A stretch of 64,000 nt of DNA, from assembly GCA_036417435.1 (NCBI GenBank), contig CM070899.1, positions 168,111,494 to 168,175,493 on the forward strand, given 5' to 3'. Shown here piece by piece: positions 47,156 through 60,822 of this stretch. Below the pieces are notes generated by a model. That model did no database searches and had not been told where the DNA came from. It saw only the letters and a list, made by a program, of their open reading frames with translations. Numbering within the stretch: position 1 is the stretch's first letter; each line of letters opens with the position of its first letter. A program made the position numbers and the translations under genes. Source of the DNA: Inia geoffrensis. Its lineage: Eukaryota > Chordata > Mammalia > Artiodactyla > Iniidae.

Positions 47156-50100
47156 TTCACACATTTTTTGTTCATTTTCAGTTTCAAGGGGCACTTAAAC
47201 TACTCGTTTGTCCCATCTTTCTGGGTGAGAATACATTTTAAAATCTCAGCGCGTTAGACATTGATGGTCTGACATAGCTACATTGATGGTGGGAAAGATG
47301 TCAGAATGGCACTCGAACTTGAGCAGACAGTGGTGTTTTCCATTTCACGAGGCATCTTTAAAATGTGCAATACGTGTCCCAGGCAGACCTTCAGAGCCCT
47401 GCTCCGCTAGCTGCGTACAGTCGGGAGAGGTAAGGTACCCATTGAAATCCACGAGAAGTGCAAAAGCTCTTTCTCAAAAACAAAAGATCAACACAGAGTT
47501 TCAGATATGCATACGTACTTATCATAGCCAGCCCCTTATGTATGGCTTAAAACCCTACTTTTGGATGCACAGTTGGAAGGATCTTTCTTTGGAGATCCTG
47601 AGCACATCCTTCCTGGAGGTTTAGAGCTGATTGGGCACAGATGGGAGGCAGGGTAATTCACCCTTTTCCTCCCCCCTCCCTGTCCACCGTTTGACACAAG
47701 ACATGAACAGCTCTTTTGCCTTACAAGGCTTAGCCAGATTGCCAGGCAATTACCTTGATTTATGAGGGCAGGAGTAGAAGGAAGCGGGAAACATAATTGT
47801 TAAGTGAGGGTAGTCAGATTACCACGCCTGTAATTTGTAAGTTATTTCATGTTGCGTGGCATACCTAACAAGCGTATTGTTAGGTATCTTATTGCCTTTG
47901 TGTCCTTGGTGCTCTTCTTAGAACAGTGCCTGGCTTTCAGTGTTTAAGGAATAAAGAAAGTAATGAATAAATGAGCAGTTAGCACCTAGGTACCTAACAC
48001 TTAGCACTTAGAATACTCCCTTTAGATACCTGAAGTCATTCAAGAACGTCTTCAACTTTCTGCATTCAAGGTCATAAGTAATACAATGGGACAAATATAC
48101 ACATCTGTAGCACAGATGCATAAGAGAAATATGGCATTTAGAGGAGAGAGAAAGTGATTGGGGGAATAAGAAAATCTTTGTGAAGAGGGTATTGGAGAAA
48201 GCTGGGAGAGGCTTGGTGGGACTCTAAGGGCAGGAGGCAGGGGTGAGCAGGATCTGGTAGAAAGTTCACAAGTCCCCTGCCTTCGAGCGTCAGGTGTATA
48301 CAGGTTATAAAGGGAATAATAAAGCTAAGATAGGTATGACATGCAGTGGGGCATGTGACTGCCAAGCTGCATGCAGCATTTGTGTCCGGTACACCAGGCA
48401 GTGAGGGACGGTTGAAGATTTGAAGCAGAGCTCACAGCTTGCCTTTGGCAGGGTTGAGCTCTAAGAGTCCGTAGCGAGGGGCGAACCAGGGAACAGAGTG
48501 AGCTGTTGAGAGGCCATGAGAATTGTCCAGAGGAAGGGAGCTGAACAAAGGTGGCGGCAGTGGGACTACAAAGAAAAGATGTCTCAGGGGCGTAATTTAG
48601 AGGAATCAGAATTATTTAGAGGAGGGCAAAAAACAAAGGGAGATTGAGTTACAACTAAAAATCTGAACCAGGAGAACTGGGGGTCAGGAGGAAGAGTGGG
48701 TGTGGGAGGGGAGCTGCCCAGTTGAGTCTGCTGGGATAGGACATGGGGGATTGTAAGCTGCACGCTTGGGAGTTGGGGAGGTGTGGGCGGGAGGGACCGA
48801 GCTCAGGGTCACCTCCATGGAAGTGATGGTGGAAGAAACGACAATGAAACAGAACCCTGAGGGAAAGTAAGTGAGATGAGGTATTCGGGGATGGCTTGGA
48901 CACAGTCAGGTCAGCAAGAACGTCAGTCATTAATGTTTTGTGAGCACAAGATGGCCAAGAACGGAAACTCGTATTTCCTCATTGGTGACCAGGATTGATG
49001 CCCACCCTCTCCAGCCCCTGCAGCCCGGGGGCCACGTCCAGGCAGGCTTCAGAATGACTTCTGGTGGGACAGTGGCGCCTGCCGACCCCCCCTGCTCAGT
49101 GCCAGTAGAGTCAGTTTTGGGGTTGTTGGGATTCAACGATCCTCTAGCTGGTTTCCCTGCTTCCAGCCCAGAACTCCTTAGCCTCTTTCCAGCACAGCAA
49201 CAAGAATGATGTTTTTAATGTAAAATGCATATCATGCCACTCCACCCCTCAGACTCGCCAGACTAAAAGCCACAGCCCTTGTGAGCATCTCCAGCCCTCT
49301 GCCGGGAAGCTCCGCCTCAATGCAGCTCCATCTCTGGGGTCTTCTAGTCACTGGACTGCCTCCCGCTTCTCAGAACAGGATTCTGTGTGTGATGCAAAAG
49401 GCCCTTTGGTTTAAGTTCCGGCCCTTTGACTTTCTGGTTCATGAATTTCCCAAACGCCATGTCTCCGTTCCCAGTGCTTCCCGGTGGCTCAGGGAAGCAG
49501 TGGACCTGTCCGTTCACTTGTCCATTCATGGGGCCGCACAGGCTGCTGAGTGGCTTAGGAATCGTCTTGGACAACGGAGCCCTCAGAGCTCAGTCCGTTC
49601 CCAGGGTCAGTGGGATGGGCCTGTATTCAGGGCAGAAGGAGATTTTGGATCCATGATTCCCTTCGTGAATATACACTGTGTCCTGCATCATTCACTAAGG
49701 GCCACAAAAGTGACACACATCAAAAGGCAGCATCAAACATACCCCCGAGGGACAGTTCGGTACCTGGTTAAGGAACTGATAATAATGATTCATGCTCCGC
49801 TAAAATCCTTCTAAACACAGCGCTTTGCCAGAGACGCTGGTACCTCTCAATAGTTCATTTTCCCGACTGCCTTCTTCGTTAGATGCTGATGTGTGATGGG
49901 ACGTGGGGTCCGTGGGGTCCATGGTGTCCTCCTCTCCAACTGGAGAAACTTCACGTGAAGAGAGCTCATCTCTTTTCCTTATTCTTCTCTGCCCTCTCCA
50001 CCCCTTGACACAGCACAGAAGACCACTGACTGCACAGTCTAAGTGCCTGGTGCACGAGGCCCTGTGTGGCCAGCCTCCGCCGGGCTGTAGGTGAAGGCGC

Positions 50101-51257
50101 ATGGGACATGCAGTGGAAAGTAGCCAGATGCCTGTCCCTGACTTGATTCTGCTCGCACCAGGCTGATGCTCAGGAGGGACGAGAGTTAGTATGGAGCCAG
50201 GATTCTGGCTGCTGCGGTGCCCACTTCTCTCAGGTCTACCTGGGGGTGGACCTCTGCTTTCTACCAGAAACCTAGACCCATCAGACCGTGTAAAGAGAAA
50301 GTGGGCCAGTTAACACACACAGAAGGACTTCGGGGAACCAGTTCCAGAGCATAGTCTGTCTGTGCCTTCTTTGGTCCCCTCATCCTATAATTCCACGCTC
50401 TAGAGCAGGCCTGCAACAGACCTTCCCCCCAGCTAAGGCTGTGTGCTCTCAGCTCCTCCACCGCCAGGAAGTGAGCTTCTGGGCGTTTACATCTGGCCCT
50501 TAAATGTATCCAGAGTAGAAGCAGGAAATGGAGTAGCCTCAGGAGGATGCTCTGTGAAGTGGGCCCGGAGCTCCTTGCCCTCGAAGGGAAGGTTTGCAGG
50601 TCCCTAGACTTTGGGGCTGCTGCCAGAACCTCACGCTGTCTTGTGCTGGCACAGAACTTGATGTTCTGTTTTATCAAATTTCTTATACGTTGTGGGCTCC
50701 AATCTTTTCTTCCTCCCACTGAAATAGCTGTTTTCAGAGGACCTTGAGGATGTTGGGGAAACCAAGGCTAAGGGTGGCTACTAAGTCTTCAGCGGGAGAA
50801 CCTCATTCTCTGTACCAGACTCCACAGCTTCCTTTCTGCCCTTCAATCTCTTCCTGCCCCCATCCCTAAGACAAGCGAACTCCCTTGCACAGAGGCCGTC
50901 CATTTTTTTCCCTTCTAAGTCAAGGACTCTTGCAAACTCTCCGTGGTCCTTCTTACTGAGGTCAAACCCCTGTTCAAACTCACTTCCGCCTCAGGCATTG
51001 GCTGGCTCTGGCTTCCAGCAAATATCCTTAGTTGCCTCTATACTCATCTGAAAGATGCAGGGCCTGCTTACGGAGGGAGCAAAGAAGGAGCAAGTCCTTT
51101 GTGTGTCCCAGATACTACATTGACCTGAGTGCCCCAGAGTGAACACGCGCACACATAGTAGGTGGAGCTGGCATTTATTCAGAGAATTAGAGGGGGGGGG
51201 GCGGCAATCTTGGGGGAGGAGACGGAAATCCAGCCTGAAGAGTATTTGGCATGGGCT
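47156..51257. other. Presumed intron with L2 scraps
   Basis: L2-like text occurs at about 47900-47970 and 49190-49390 ('aatgtaaaatgcatatcatg'). Overlapping frames on both strands between 48655 and 50750 reflect the higher GC content. No exon or promoter is supportable. Confidence 0.4.
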
Positions 51258-51619
51258 GTATGGTCTGAATGCCTGTGTCGCTCCAATTTTATATATTGAA
51301 ATCATAACCCCCAAAGGTGATGGTATTTGGAGGTGGGGCCTTTGGGAGCTGCTTGAGTCGTGAAGGTGCAGCCCTCACGAATGGGATTAGTGCTCTTGTA
51401 AAAGAGGCTCCAGAGAGAGCACCCGGCCCCCTCCAGCATGTGAGGACAGAGGGACAAGGTGCCAGCTATGAGCCAGGGAGAGGCCCTTCATGAGAACGTG
51501 ACGTTGGCACCCTGATCTTGGACTTCCAGCCTCCGGAACTGTGAGATACAAGTCCCTGTTGCTTGTGAGCCACCCTGTATGTGACTTTTTGTTATAATAG
51601 CCCAAGCAGACTAGGACAG
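51258..51619 (+). repeat. MLT1A/MST-type LTR (ERVL-MaLR)
   Basis: It begins 'tgtatggtctgaatgcctg', contains 'ggtatttggaggtggggcc', 'cagcctccggaactgtgag' and 'agcccaagcagactagg', and ends aca. It is a solitary LTR in the same orientation as the copy at 60823. A G-run (51192-51201) lies about 60 bp upstream. Confidence 0.88.
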
Positions 51620-54224
51620 CATGAGAAGCCCCCCCTCCCAGAACTTGAGGGTCCCCCCAGGGTGTCCCCTCCTTCTAGAAGCCTGCCCTGTCCAGCCTTC
51701 TGCAACTGCATCTCCTCCCATGTTCTCACTCTCTCTCCTTTAAGCTCTGTCCCACTCCCAAAGCCCCTGCATTTTCTGGAACAGCCTACCAGTCCCCAAA
51801 CCCTGCCTGTGTCATGTTGACTACACAGCTTCCCAAGCAGGCTGCAACTCCACAGGGTCTGTCGCAAGCCTCATTTCACCGTGTGGACAGAGCGGGGATG
51901 CTGGAGGACAAAGTGGAGGACAGGACAGTGTGGATGGGGGGATGACAGGAGGGCCCTCCCTCAGAGTTGCAGACAGTTTAGTGTGTGTGTGTGTGTGTTT
52001 AAGTCCCATATAGAAATTCAGACTCAGTTCGTGCTACAAGGATCCGATTCTAGCTGAAAACCTTTGCCTAGTCTGTGGAAGAGAAACACATTCTTTAGGT
52101 TGACAGATCTTTGAGTTATTTTTAATGCCCAAAGAGCATTTGTCCCCTTTCTGACCCTGGCTTGCTTGAGGGTCTTCTTTGATTGCCTCCCTGCCCTCAG
52201 CCCTGAGTTCATCCCATGGCTATAGGAGGGGGTTGGGTCTCTGGCCACACTTGTACCACTTAATTGGTTTGCAGGCCGTGTGCCTCTGCCTGGCTTTTGT
52301 GTTCTTGAGCAGGGAGGGAAGCTTGAGCTGGGAAGGGCCATGATTTGGATGTTACTAGGTGGAAACAGGTCACGAGTGGGAGAATGGTGACTTTAGCCCT
52401 TTAGGACCGGCTGTTCTGTCTGGGGTCCCAGTAAACACTGGATCTGAGCCAGTGGGGCGAGTGCCTTAAACTAGTCAGGATTTCAGATAGTGGCCTGGAC
52501 AAAGGGCCAAAGGAACCATGCGATGTTCCCTTCAACAGCAGCCACTGCAAGAGGAGATGGGGATGGTCTTTAATATTCTCTTCATTTTATGGTGGCGGGG
52601 AGGGGTAGATGTATCATTCCTTTAATAATAGGATGCTACCAGGGGCTGCCCTGCTCAGGGAAGAATGGAAGAATTACAGGGGTCTCAGAGGGAGATATGA
52701 AGAGTGACTATTTCTGTGATTTTCTACTGCTGCCATCCTCTTTTGGAAATCGTAGACCATTTATTTATTTATCATTGTTGCATATAAAATCATAATTCTT
52801 GTGATTACATTGCCTCAGGGCACAAGTACAAAACATAAAAGTTCTGTTTAAGTCCGTAAGACAGAACAGCAGCAGCTATCAGCACGTATTAAAATATCTA
52901 CTGTTGAATGTGTCGTATGAAGGTAGGTCACACGTGGCGTCCTACCATCCAGGCCTGTCCCAAACAAAAGCAGAATTTCCTTGAAAAACACCTTGTAAGT
53001 CAAATTTGAGAGTAGTTAGATTTTAGCTTGGTGGGGTGTGTATGTTTCAGTGGTTACTTTTGCAATAGTATCACGGTAACTCGTGAACATAGCTCCTGTC
53101 CCATTGGCGACCCTCTCTGTTTCCTGATCTACTATTTAGTGAGATACTTGGTGTCTATAAAAGCCAGTTACCAAAGCCATCAGAACAAGCCAACTGGAAC
53201 TCATCTTCAGTACCAGCCTCCTGTCTCGTAGTTCCAAACAGTCAAGCCTGACGTTAGTAAGTTTCTGTTCAGTGAATAGCCATCAACTAAAGAGAAGGGT
53301 GATCGGGTGGGTGAGCACGGCTCCACGCTATTTTATTCCTCCGAGGACACTAGCTTTGAAGAGTGAAGACCACAGCCCTCCCCAGTCCCATGCCTTCTGT
53401 TCAGTGTTTCTAGCTCAGCTAATGTCCCCTGCTCAACACAAGCCCTTTCATTTTACCTCCTGGACAAAGTGGAAAGAAGGCAGCTCCCACTTTTCCATTT
53501 CAGTCACACTCCAGTCACCTAAAGAGAAGGGGAGGTGGATGAAGAGATCATCTCCCATTCTATCACGCCCCCCCCTCAAAATCCCGTACCTTTTCCCAGC
53601 AGCCCAGATGTGATAAAGCCATGGCCGAGCCAACAGACTAGCACCAGAGAGGAAAAGGTATTCTGCATGAAGAGGTATCTAGGGCCAATCTCCAAAATGC
53701 CGCAGGCTTCTTCCAGTGACAGTCTTCCCCTTGCTCTTCCGCGCTTTGGGCTTCTGGAGTTGTCCCACCGGCCACAGGAAGCCTTCAGCCCTACCGTCCA
53801 AGGAACGGAGCAAAAGTGGAGGGCAAATAGAGCCAGGTGGCCCCAAGCCAGAGCGGTATCGTGGTCACGCAGGGAGTGTGGCTGCCCTCAGCCGTGGGAG
53901 TGGAGGCTCTAGAGCTGCTCTGCAGGCATCCAAGGAGAATGTCTTTGGACCTATTCAAATGTCAGGAGATAGCAACAGGGAATTACCCTGCCAGAATTAC
54001 TGTCTTGGTTGTATGTACTGAGGGAAGAGCCGTGTCATAACAAACTTTTAATCCTCACCCGCTGAAGTTCGGCAGCTATTAGGTACTTTTCTCATCACAG
54101 TTGTGTGCTCGGGACCAACTTGGAAAAGAGCCAAACTCCCATCCCTTTGAAAAATTAGGTGTTGGACCAATACCCCTGTTGGGAAGGAAGAAATGTTCCT
54201 CTACCCTTCTAGGTTTATCCGGCT
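51620..54224. other. Presumed intron, nothing recognised
   Basis: Mixed-composition unique sequence with a short (TG)n at 51980-51998. The frames at 53272-53613 and 53535-54021 have no splice or family support. Confidence 0.4.
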
Positions 54225-54800
54225 GGTCTGAAAATTAAACTGACATGAGACAAATTAACAGGAGAAAGTCAAACAAAAGTTTAATAACACATATACACGG
54301 GAGAGACCCAGGAAGACTGAGTCAGTCACCAAAATGGCTGAAACCCTCACCTTAAATATCATCTTCAGCTAAAGACAAAAGAGGATGTTGGGGGTAGGGG
54401 CTTGGGACTTCAAATAGGAGGAAGGCAAGTCACGCAGAGATGGGAAAGCAAATGCTTGGTAAACAAATGTTTGCTGGGCCCTGCAGAGACAGTGGGACGC
54501 AGAGTGGCATTTGAGCAGACTTTGCCAGATCCTGCCCTGTCTGCACACCTGGTTTATACTATAGTGATCTGTGGTGATGCTCCGTGCCTGGACCAGGTCC
54601 TCTGTCTACATTGTTTTAGGTGGTTCGAGGGGAGGTTGAAGGTTCTTCCTGAGTCTTTTGAGCCTTGACTGTTTTCAGCTTGAAATAATCCACACGCCAA
54701 AGAGACATTTAGGTGTGGCACATTTTGCTTCTGTACACTCTCCAAGAAGGAGCTACCATTGCACACAGCTTTGTGGAGAAGGAAATCATTAACAGAGAAG
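54225..54800 (-). mobile_element. Possible solitary ERV LTR, antisense
   Basis: The text 'aaattaacaggagaaagtc', 'gggagagacccaggaaga' and 'ccttaaatatcatcttcag' resembles a retroviral LTR read in reverse (tttaata near 54280 as inverted poly-A region). Ends were not fixed. Confidence 0.35.
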
Positions 54801-55885
54801 GAAGACAGAGGGAAGGAAAAGATAGGAGTTGGACTCAGGGGGATAAAGGTGGCAGGGCATGAAGCCCTGGGAAGAGGCCTTCACAGAGGAGTCCCAGAGT
54901 CTCTGCATATACTGTTCCATTTTCTACATAAATATTTGAACACTTATCTATATATCTATATCTAGCTACCTCTATTTATAAAGAATTAATGAGCATGAGG
55001 TGGTCCAGAAAAAAAAAAGGAGTACAGTTATTTAAGTGGCTACTTTAAAGTTAGTTTTAATCAGACAATTATATAGCGTAATTATGGCCCATGGCTTTAT
55101 GAGAGAAAAGTATAGTTTAAAAAATTAAGCCAAGATAGAGTGGAGAAGGGATGCTCTGATGCTTGTTCCCCATTTGGTCCACGTGTAATTAAGTTTGCTC
55201 ATTCTTCCTGTAATCAGGCATCCAGAATGATCTTTAGATTTTTAAAGGGCTCAGGTTTGGTGGTCATAAAAGATGATGCTGGAGAAAAACAGATGGGCGA
55301 GTGGGTTTAGATTGTCTACATAATAGAAAAACAGTAATAAAAATGCCATCACCTACATATTGTGGGAAGATAAATGCAATGCTCATCACGGATGAGTGGT
55401 TAGTCTCATTCTGTCCTGCAGCCATAATCAATTTTACATCATTAACAAGACACAAAATCTTTACTAATTAGCCTTTATGATTATACTGTTATTGCACGGA
55501 GGCATTTAAAGCATTGGCGATAAAGGAGATGTGATGCCCCAAAAGAAGAATCCTCTGAAAGGAGGGGAAAATATGACCCCATGGCTCGCGCATCTTGAGA
55601 GATTTTCACCCACTGTTACCATCTGTAATTTTTAACTCAATTCACTGTGAAGATTAATATTTTTAGTGAATGAGTGACAACTGTTGAAAAGAAGGAGAAG
55701 AATATTGAACTTTCACACCAGGAAAACTGGAAGAAAGTCAGCTGTTGAAGTTATCGAACAAGAATAATTGTTCATTTTCTCTTTGCTTGAAATCTTCAAG
55801 GCTCTTTTTTCTTACCCTACATATTATGTCTTATAAATTGTTCTCTCAATGTAAGAAATAGAATTCAGCCAATTAAAAAAAAGAG
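54801..55885. other. Presumed intron, nothing recognised
   Basis: AT-rich unique sequence with a short tata/tcta-rich stretch at 54940-54980. Confidence 0.4.
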
Positions 55886-56096
55886 GGGCTTCCCTGGTGG
55901 CGCAGTGGTTGGGGGTCCGCCTGCCGATGCAGGGGACGAGGGTTCGTGCCCCGGTCCGGGAAGATCCCACATGCCGTGGAGCGGCTGGGCCCGTGAGCCA
56001 TGGCCGCTGAGCCTGCGCATCCGGAGCCTGTGCTCCGCAACGGGGGAGGCCACAACAGTGAGAGGCCCGCGTACCGCAAAAAAAAAAAAAAAAAAA
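55886..56096 (+). mobile_element. CHR-family SINE, young tail type
   Basis: Sense copy with intact head 'gggcttccctggtggcgcag', B-box-like 'gggttcgtgccccgg' and an A tail. A target duplication aaaaaaaagag is possible (55875-55885 and at the end of the A tail), but it cannot be told from tail sequence. Confidence 0.95.
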
Positions 56097-57100
56097 GAGT
56101 TAGATCCATACCTTACACCAGGATACATTTCAAAGGGATCCAAGATTTAAATGCAAAATATAAAACAATAAATATATCAGAAGAAACCATGGGGGAATTC
56201 TTTGATAACATCAGTGTGGGGAAGCCTTTTTAAAACCATGATACAAAAACCCAGAAGCTATCAAAGAAATGTTAGATAAATTCAACTCTGAAAAAAAAAA
56301 TTCTGCATGGCAAACTGACAAAAACAGACCAAAACAGCAATAAGCAAAGTCAAAAAATAAATGACAAGCTAGAAAAAAAAAAAATTTGCAATTCATATCA
56401 CAGACCAAGGCCTGCTCTCTCAAATATGTAAAGAGCTGCTATAAATCAAAATGACAAAGTCCAACAAACCATTGGAGAAATAGGCAAGGATATGAATAAT
56501 CATTTCCCGGAAAAGGGTATTCACATTTTCCTAAAATGTATAAAAATATGTCCAACTCTACTCATAAGGTAAATGCCAGTTACACTACAATGAGATAATA
56601 CTTTTTGATTGTCAGATTGGCAAGATCAGAAAGTTTGACAGGAGGTTTTGTTGATGAGGGCATGAGAAACAGGCTCTCTCCCATTGCCGGCGAGAGTATA
56701 AATTGGTAGAAAAATCTGTAGAGGGACAGTTTGGCAATTTCTAACAAAATGACAAATGTACAAACCTTCTGATCCAGCAATTCCACTGCTAGGAATTTAC
56801 CCTGCAGCTACATTTGCGTGAGGAGATTAAGTTACTCATTCCTGCATTGTTTGTAAAAGAAAATGCAACAAAACAACCTAAATGCCCCTCAGTGGGGAAC
56901 AGGTTAAATTACGAGACATCAATCCAGTGGAACACTGTGTTTCTGTAGAATAAGAATGAGGATGTTCTTCACGTACTGATTTGGGAAAATCCCCAAGTTA
57001 TATTGTAAAGTTTTTTGTTTTTTTTAAAAAGCAATAATATGTAGCAAAAATACATACATATGTTTTGTTCAAAAGGGAAAAAAAACAGATGTGTTCATTG
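56097..57100 (+). mobile_element. L1 ORF2 and 3' fragment
   Basis: Decayed L1 text: 'ccaggatacatttcaaagg', 'aaaacccagaagctatcaa', 'ccagcaattccactgctag', then 'aatgcccctcagtgggga'. Many stops and frameshifts. The SINE at 55886 sits at its 5' edge. Confidence 0.8.
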
Positions 57101-57249
57101 TTTTTAAAAGATAAATCATCATTCTTAGTTCTTAGAAGATTAACTGCTGTTCCAAAGGCTCCAGATATCCAGCACTTCTCCCATTTCTATTATATTTCCT
57201 TCTGGTTTGAGCAATCTCTGTAAGGGTAAGTCTACATTTTTTAAAGCAT

Positions 57250-57475
57250 CATTTATCGATTGCCTGCTGGAGCTTCCATAGATTCTCTTTAAACCTCAGA
57301 GCAACAGTTTCAGAAAGATGGTATTGTCTCTATTTTACAGATGAGAAAACTGAGACTCAGTAAAGATCAGTAACTCGCTCAAGGTCGTGTGGCTGGGAAA
57401 TTGCAAAGCCAGGGTTTGAACCGAAGCCTTTCCGGGCCTACAGCTTGCGTGCTTCTCGCTCAGCCAGGCTGGCCA
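57250..57475 (-). repeat. MIR SINE, antisense
   Basis: The text 'ctattttacagatgagaaa', 'aactcgctcaaggtcgtgtg' and 'gccagggtttgaaccgaagc' is MIR in reverse, with the inverted B box in the last piece. Confidence 0.9.
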
Positions 57476-57689
57476 AGCGTGCCTTGGCTTTTGCATTTCA
57501 CGTGAAATGATGAACTTCTGGCTGTGCACGAGGGTCCCGCATGGACTTTGCCGCTTCCTAGGCCCCATCCTAAATCTATTGATCCAGCCCTCTGGAATAG
57601 AGACTTTACACGTGGGCTTTTCACAGCTCCTTGGATGAGCCTGATAACACGGAGCTTCAGAGCCACTGCCCGCATTCACTCGTTTCATC

Positions 57690-57880
57690 CCCAGATGTGA
57701 CCATATGAAGTAGGTACTGTCAGTTTCCCCATTTCATAGATACGGAAGCTCAGGCTTAGAGCAAGAGGTCAAATAATCTGCCCTGGTCACAGGGCTAGTG
57801 ATGGGGTGGGGGCTGAGATTTCAGGCCAGGAAGTCTGGCTCCTGGACCCTGATCCATTACACTACATTCTCAGCCACACA
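57690..57880 (-). repeat. MIR SINE, antisense, second copy
   Basis: The text 'ccccatttcatagatacgg', 'tggtcacagggctagtgat' and 'ctgatccattacactacat' shows a second MIR in the same orientation, about 215 bp after the first. Confidence 0.85.
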
Positions 57881-58550
57881 CCGTATCCAGTAATTGCTGT
57901 CATAAGACAAGACATTGGGATATTGTTATGGGGCCGTGCTGGTGTATGTGTGGGCTGAGGTGAACCGGACCACGGGGCTTCCTTCCTGTTACTCCTCAGG
58001 AAACCGTAAGTCAGAGAGGCAAAGAATCATGATAGTTTAAAGGCTCCACAGAAGTCCCTGCTTCCTTCTGTGTCCATCACTGCAAATCAAGTCATCATTT
58101 GGAATTGCCCAGACCTAAGTTAGGAAAGATTACACTTGTTAGAAAGAGATGGGGAAGAAAGGGCAACTGATAATCCGTTTGCCCTGGCTTTTAAAGTTGT
58201 CTTCTGTGGATGAATCAGTTTACAGATATTTTTATAGCAACATCCTTCTTTTTTTTTTTTTCCCCTCTGTGTTTGATGGGGCGCTTACCAAACATCAATA
58301 CTGAGTTATTTTACTTTATTGCTGCCACACAACTGCCCTTAATAAAAAGTGAAAGAAAGAAGGATGAAAGCTTATGGTCTTTCCACTCTGTTTCTTCAAG
58401 AGAAGCCTGTCATCAAAGTTTTAGGGTTTAAAATTCTTTTTGGAGAAAATGGTTTCCTGTCATGAGCAGAACATGGTTCCGGTGCTCTTTTTACTTGTAT
58501 TTCTCTCCCTTTTTAGCAGTTCCCCCCGCCACCCTGGATGGTGGCCATCA
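57881..58550. other. Presumed intron, nothing recognised
   Basis: Unique sequence with a T13 tract at 58249-58261. Confidence 0.4.
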
Positions 58551-58554
58551 AATG

Positions 58555-58745
58555 GGCACAACCTTGGGAGTAGCCCACACTTGGATCAAATCCTACTTCT
58601 GCCTCTTCTACGCAGTGTGACTGGAAGCCAGTGTCTTAATCTCTCTGAACCTTGGTTGTTAAACTTCTGTACCACAGTGTTAAATAATACCTACTGGACA
58701 GGACTGCGAGGCAGGTGGTTCAGTGAACCACCATTGTGAAAGCGC
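58555..58745 (+). repeat. MIR SINE
   Basis: The text 'ggatcaaatcctacttctg', 'cagtgtgactggaagccag' and 'tctctgaaccttggttg', then 'aataatacctactgg', is MIR in sense orientation. Confidence 0.75.
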
Positions 58746-59715
58746 TCACCAGAGTGGCCCACAGGTACTAGATGCCTCTTACACCTCAGATCCTCTTATA
58801 ATGAGACAAACTGCTTCCTTATATTTCGACGACCAGCCCCAGCTCTGTTCTCTGAGCACTCAGGATCAAGTGCAGAACCCTCCTCAGGGCCGCTCCCCAA
58901 ACATTTAAAAGCAGCCACCTTCTCCCCCGAATCCTCCCTTTGCTTCAGTGCTCTGGAGTTTTGACTTCTCCCCATATGATAATTCTTGGTCTCTTTATCA
59001 TTTAACCAATTTTCCCACCCATTCACTCAAACTGGTTCATTATGTATTTGCTATGATCTAAGGTCCTGGTTAATTTATTGAAAGAAGGGTACTACTAGTG
59101 ATGGTACATTAGTGCTGGGATAGAATTAGCATTCTTTTTGCGTGTATGTATCCTCAGGGACTCACTCACTCACTGAAATATCCCAGAATGCCTTTCGTTT
59201 GAATGTAAAAGGATGGATTGATTCACCTGTGCAGCGATGTGAGTTAAAGCCAGAAGAAACCCACTGGAATTAACCAGGTTGTGCTTTCAACAACTGCTCA
59301 GGCCTAGTGGATTGTAGAATGGTCCTTGTTGTGTGTGTCTCTCACCAGAAAGGAACGAGACAGATCACAGGTCAAAGTCAGTGAGTGACCTCTTACCTGA
59401 GGAATACTTTACGTGATGATTTCTGCTCTCCCTGCCTCAGTAACATGACTGATGATTGCCTGAGTTGTCCAGCTTTTCACTATTCTAAATATTATGATTC
59501 AGCAAAAGAGTTTGTAGCTGGTGGATAGAAACTGGTTTGGAGGTCCAGAGCAGTCAAAAATGAGCTCTTTACTCACAAATGGACTACATTTTCCTGTAGC
59601 CTTCCACATGTCTCTCAGTGGAATCATGTTCGTCACACCATGCTGGGGTGATGTTACACGAAGCTAGTAAACACTAGAATCACTTCAGGTTGTTCAGAAG
59701 CAAAGCATTTCATCA
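58746..59715. other. Presumed intron, nothing recognised
   Basis: Unique sequence. The frames at 58723-59026 on both strands are unsupported. Confidence 0.4.
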
Positions 59716-60048
59716 CAGTCCTCCCTTAATGTCCTTGGGGGACTGGTTCCAGGACTGCCCCCATCCCCTGCGGGTACCAAAATCCACAGATGCTCAAGTT
59801 CCTTATAGAAAAAGTATTTGCGTATAACCTGTGTAACCCTCCTGTATACTTTAAATCATCTCTAGGTTGCTTATAATACCTAATACAATGTAAATGCTAT
59901 ATAAATAGTTGCTAGCGTGTGACAAATTCAAGTTTTATTTTATGGAATGTTCTGGAAAAATTTTTTCCTATTACTTACCATCCATGTTTGGTCAACCCTG
60001 CAGATGAGGAACCTGAGGGTACAGAGGATACAGTTGGAGGGCCCCCTA
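59716..60048. mobile_element. MER2 (TcMar-Tigger MITE), near full length
   Basis: It begins cagtcctcccttaatg, contains 'ggactggttccagg', 'actttaaatcatctctagg' and 'taatacaatgtaaatgcta', and ends in the second terminal repeat 'gatacagttggagggcc'. At about 333 bp it is close to the usual MER2 length, unlike the deleted copy at 4118-4273. Confidence 0.9.
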
Positions 60049-60822
60049 TATTGTTAGTGTTGCTGTTTTGATTTTCTGTTTGAGAGGAGTGTTAGGACTT
60101 CAGGAATGTTTATGAAGTGTTCGGTAGGCTGGAATGAAGTAGACAGATGAAATGTGAATGATTCTTTAGGAGTCAGTAATGGAGCCTGGCTGAAAGCTCT
60201 CCTTCATCAAAGAAATGTGTAGACCAAAAGAAGCATGTGTCTGTCTCTTTGTCCATCTGTCTAAGAGAGGAGGGTGTATAGAGGGAATTGAACCAGTTGA
60301 GCAAGAAAGGAAAACTTGTTCAAGCATGAGGGAAATGTTTCACTGAAATCTGTGCTTGGCTTCTTCCCAGAGATAGTGCTTCTCTTGGGCTTTGCAGCTG
60401 AATTCTCAGGGATTTATCCTCAGAAGTGCCGTGCGTACCAGTTCATCTGCTTCTAGAAGGAACCACACCTTAAAGGGGGAAAATAGAACAGACAGTGGAG
60501 GCAGGGTGACAGAAGTGAGAAACCCAGCCATCTGCCCGAGATATTTTACACCCTAACCCGAGGCTCTCTGGAGCAGGCACATGAAACGTGGACCATCCTG
60601 GCAAAACTGGGTGAGAAGACCTCTGTTTCGGAACTGCCCTGTCCGCCATTTTGAAGAGTCATTTCACGGCGCTGCCTTTCAGATCTGTTAGAAAACAAAC
60701 ACAGAAGAGGGCCACAGTATCACCACTGTGTATGTATGTACTGTGCTTGGTTGGCCTACCAGAGACTAAGCCAACACATCTTTCCAGTACCAAGAAGTCC
60801 CAAATCCAGTTTAATACTGCCC
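60049..60822. other. Presumed intron, nothing recognised
   Basis: Unique sequence without exon-like signals. Confidence 0.4.

Noticed and set aside
53272..54021. Chain of overlapping + strand frames
   Set aside because: They have no splice signals in matching phase and no recognisable domain, and they are in different frames.
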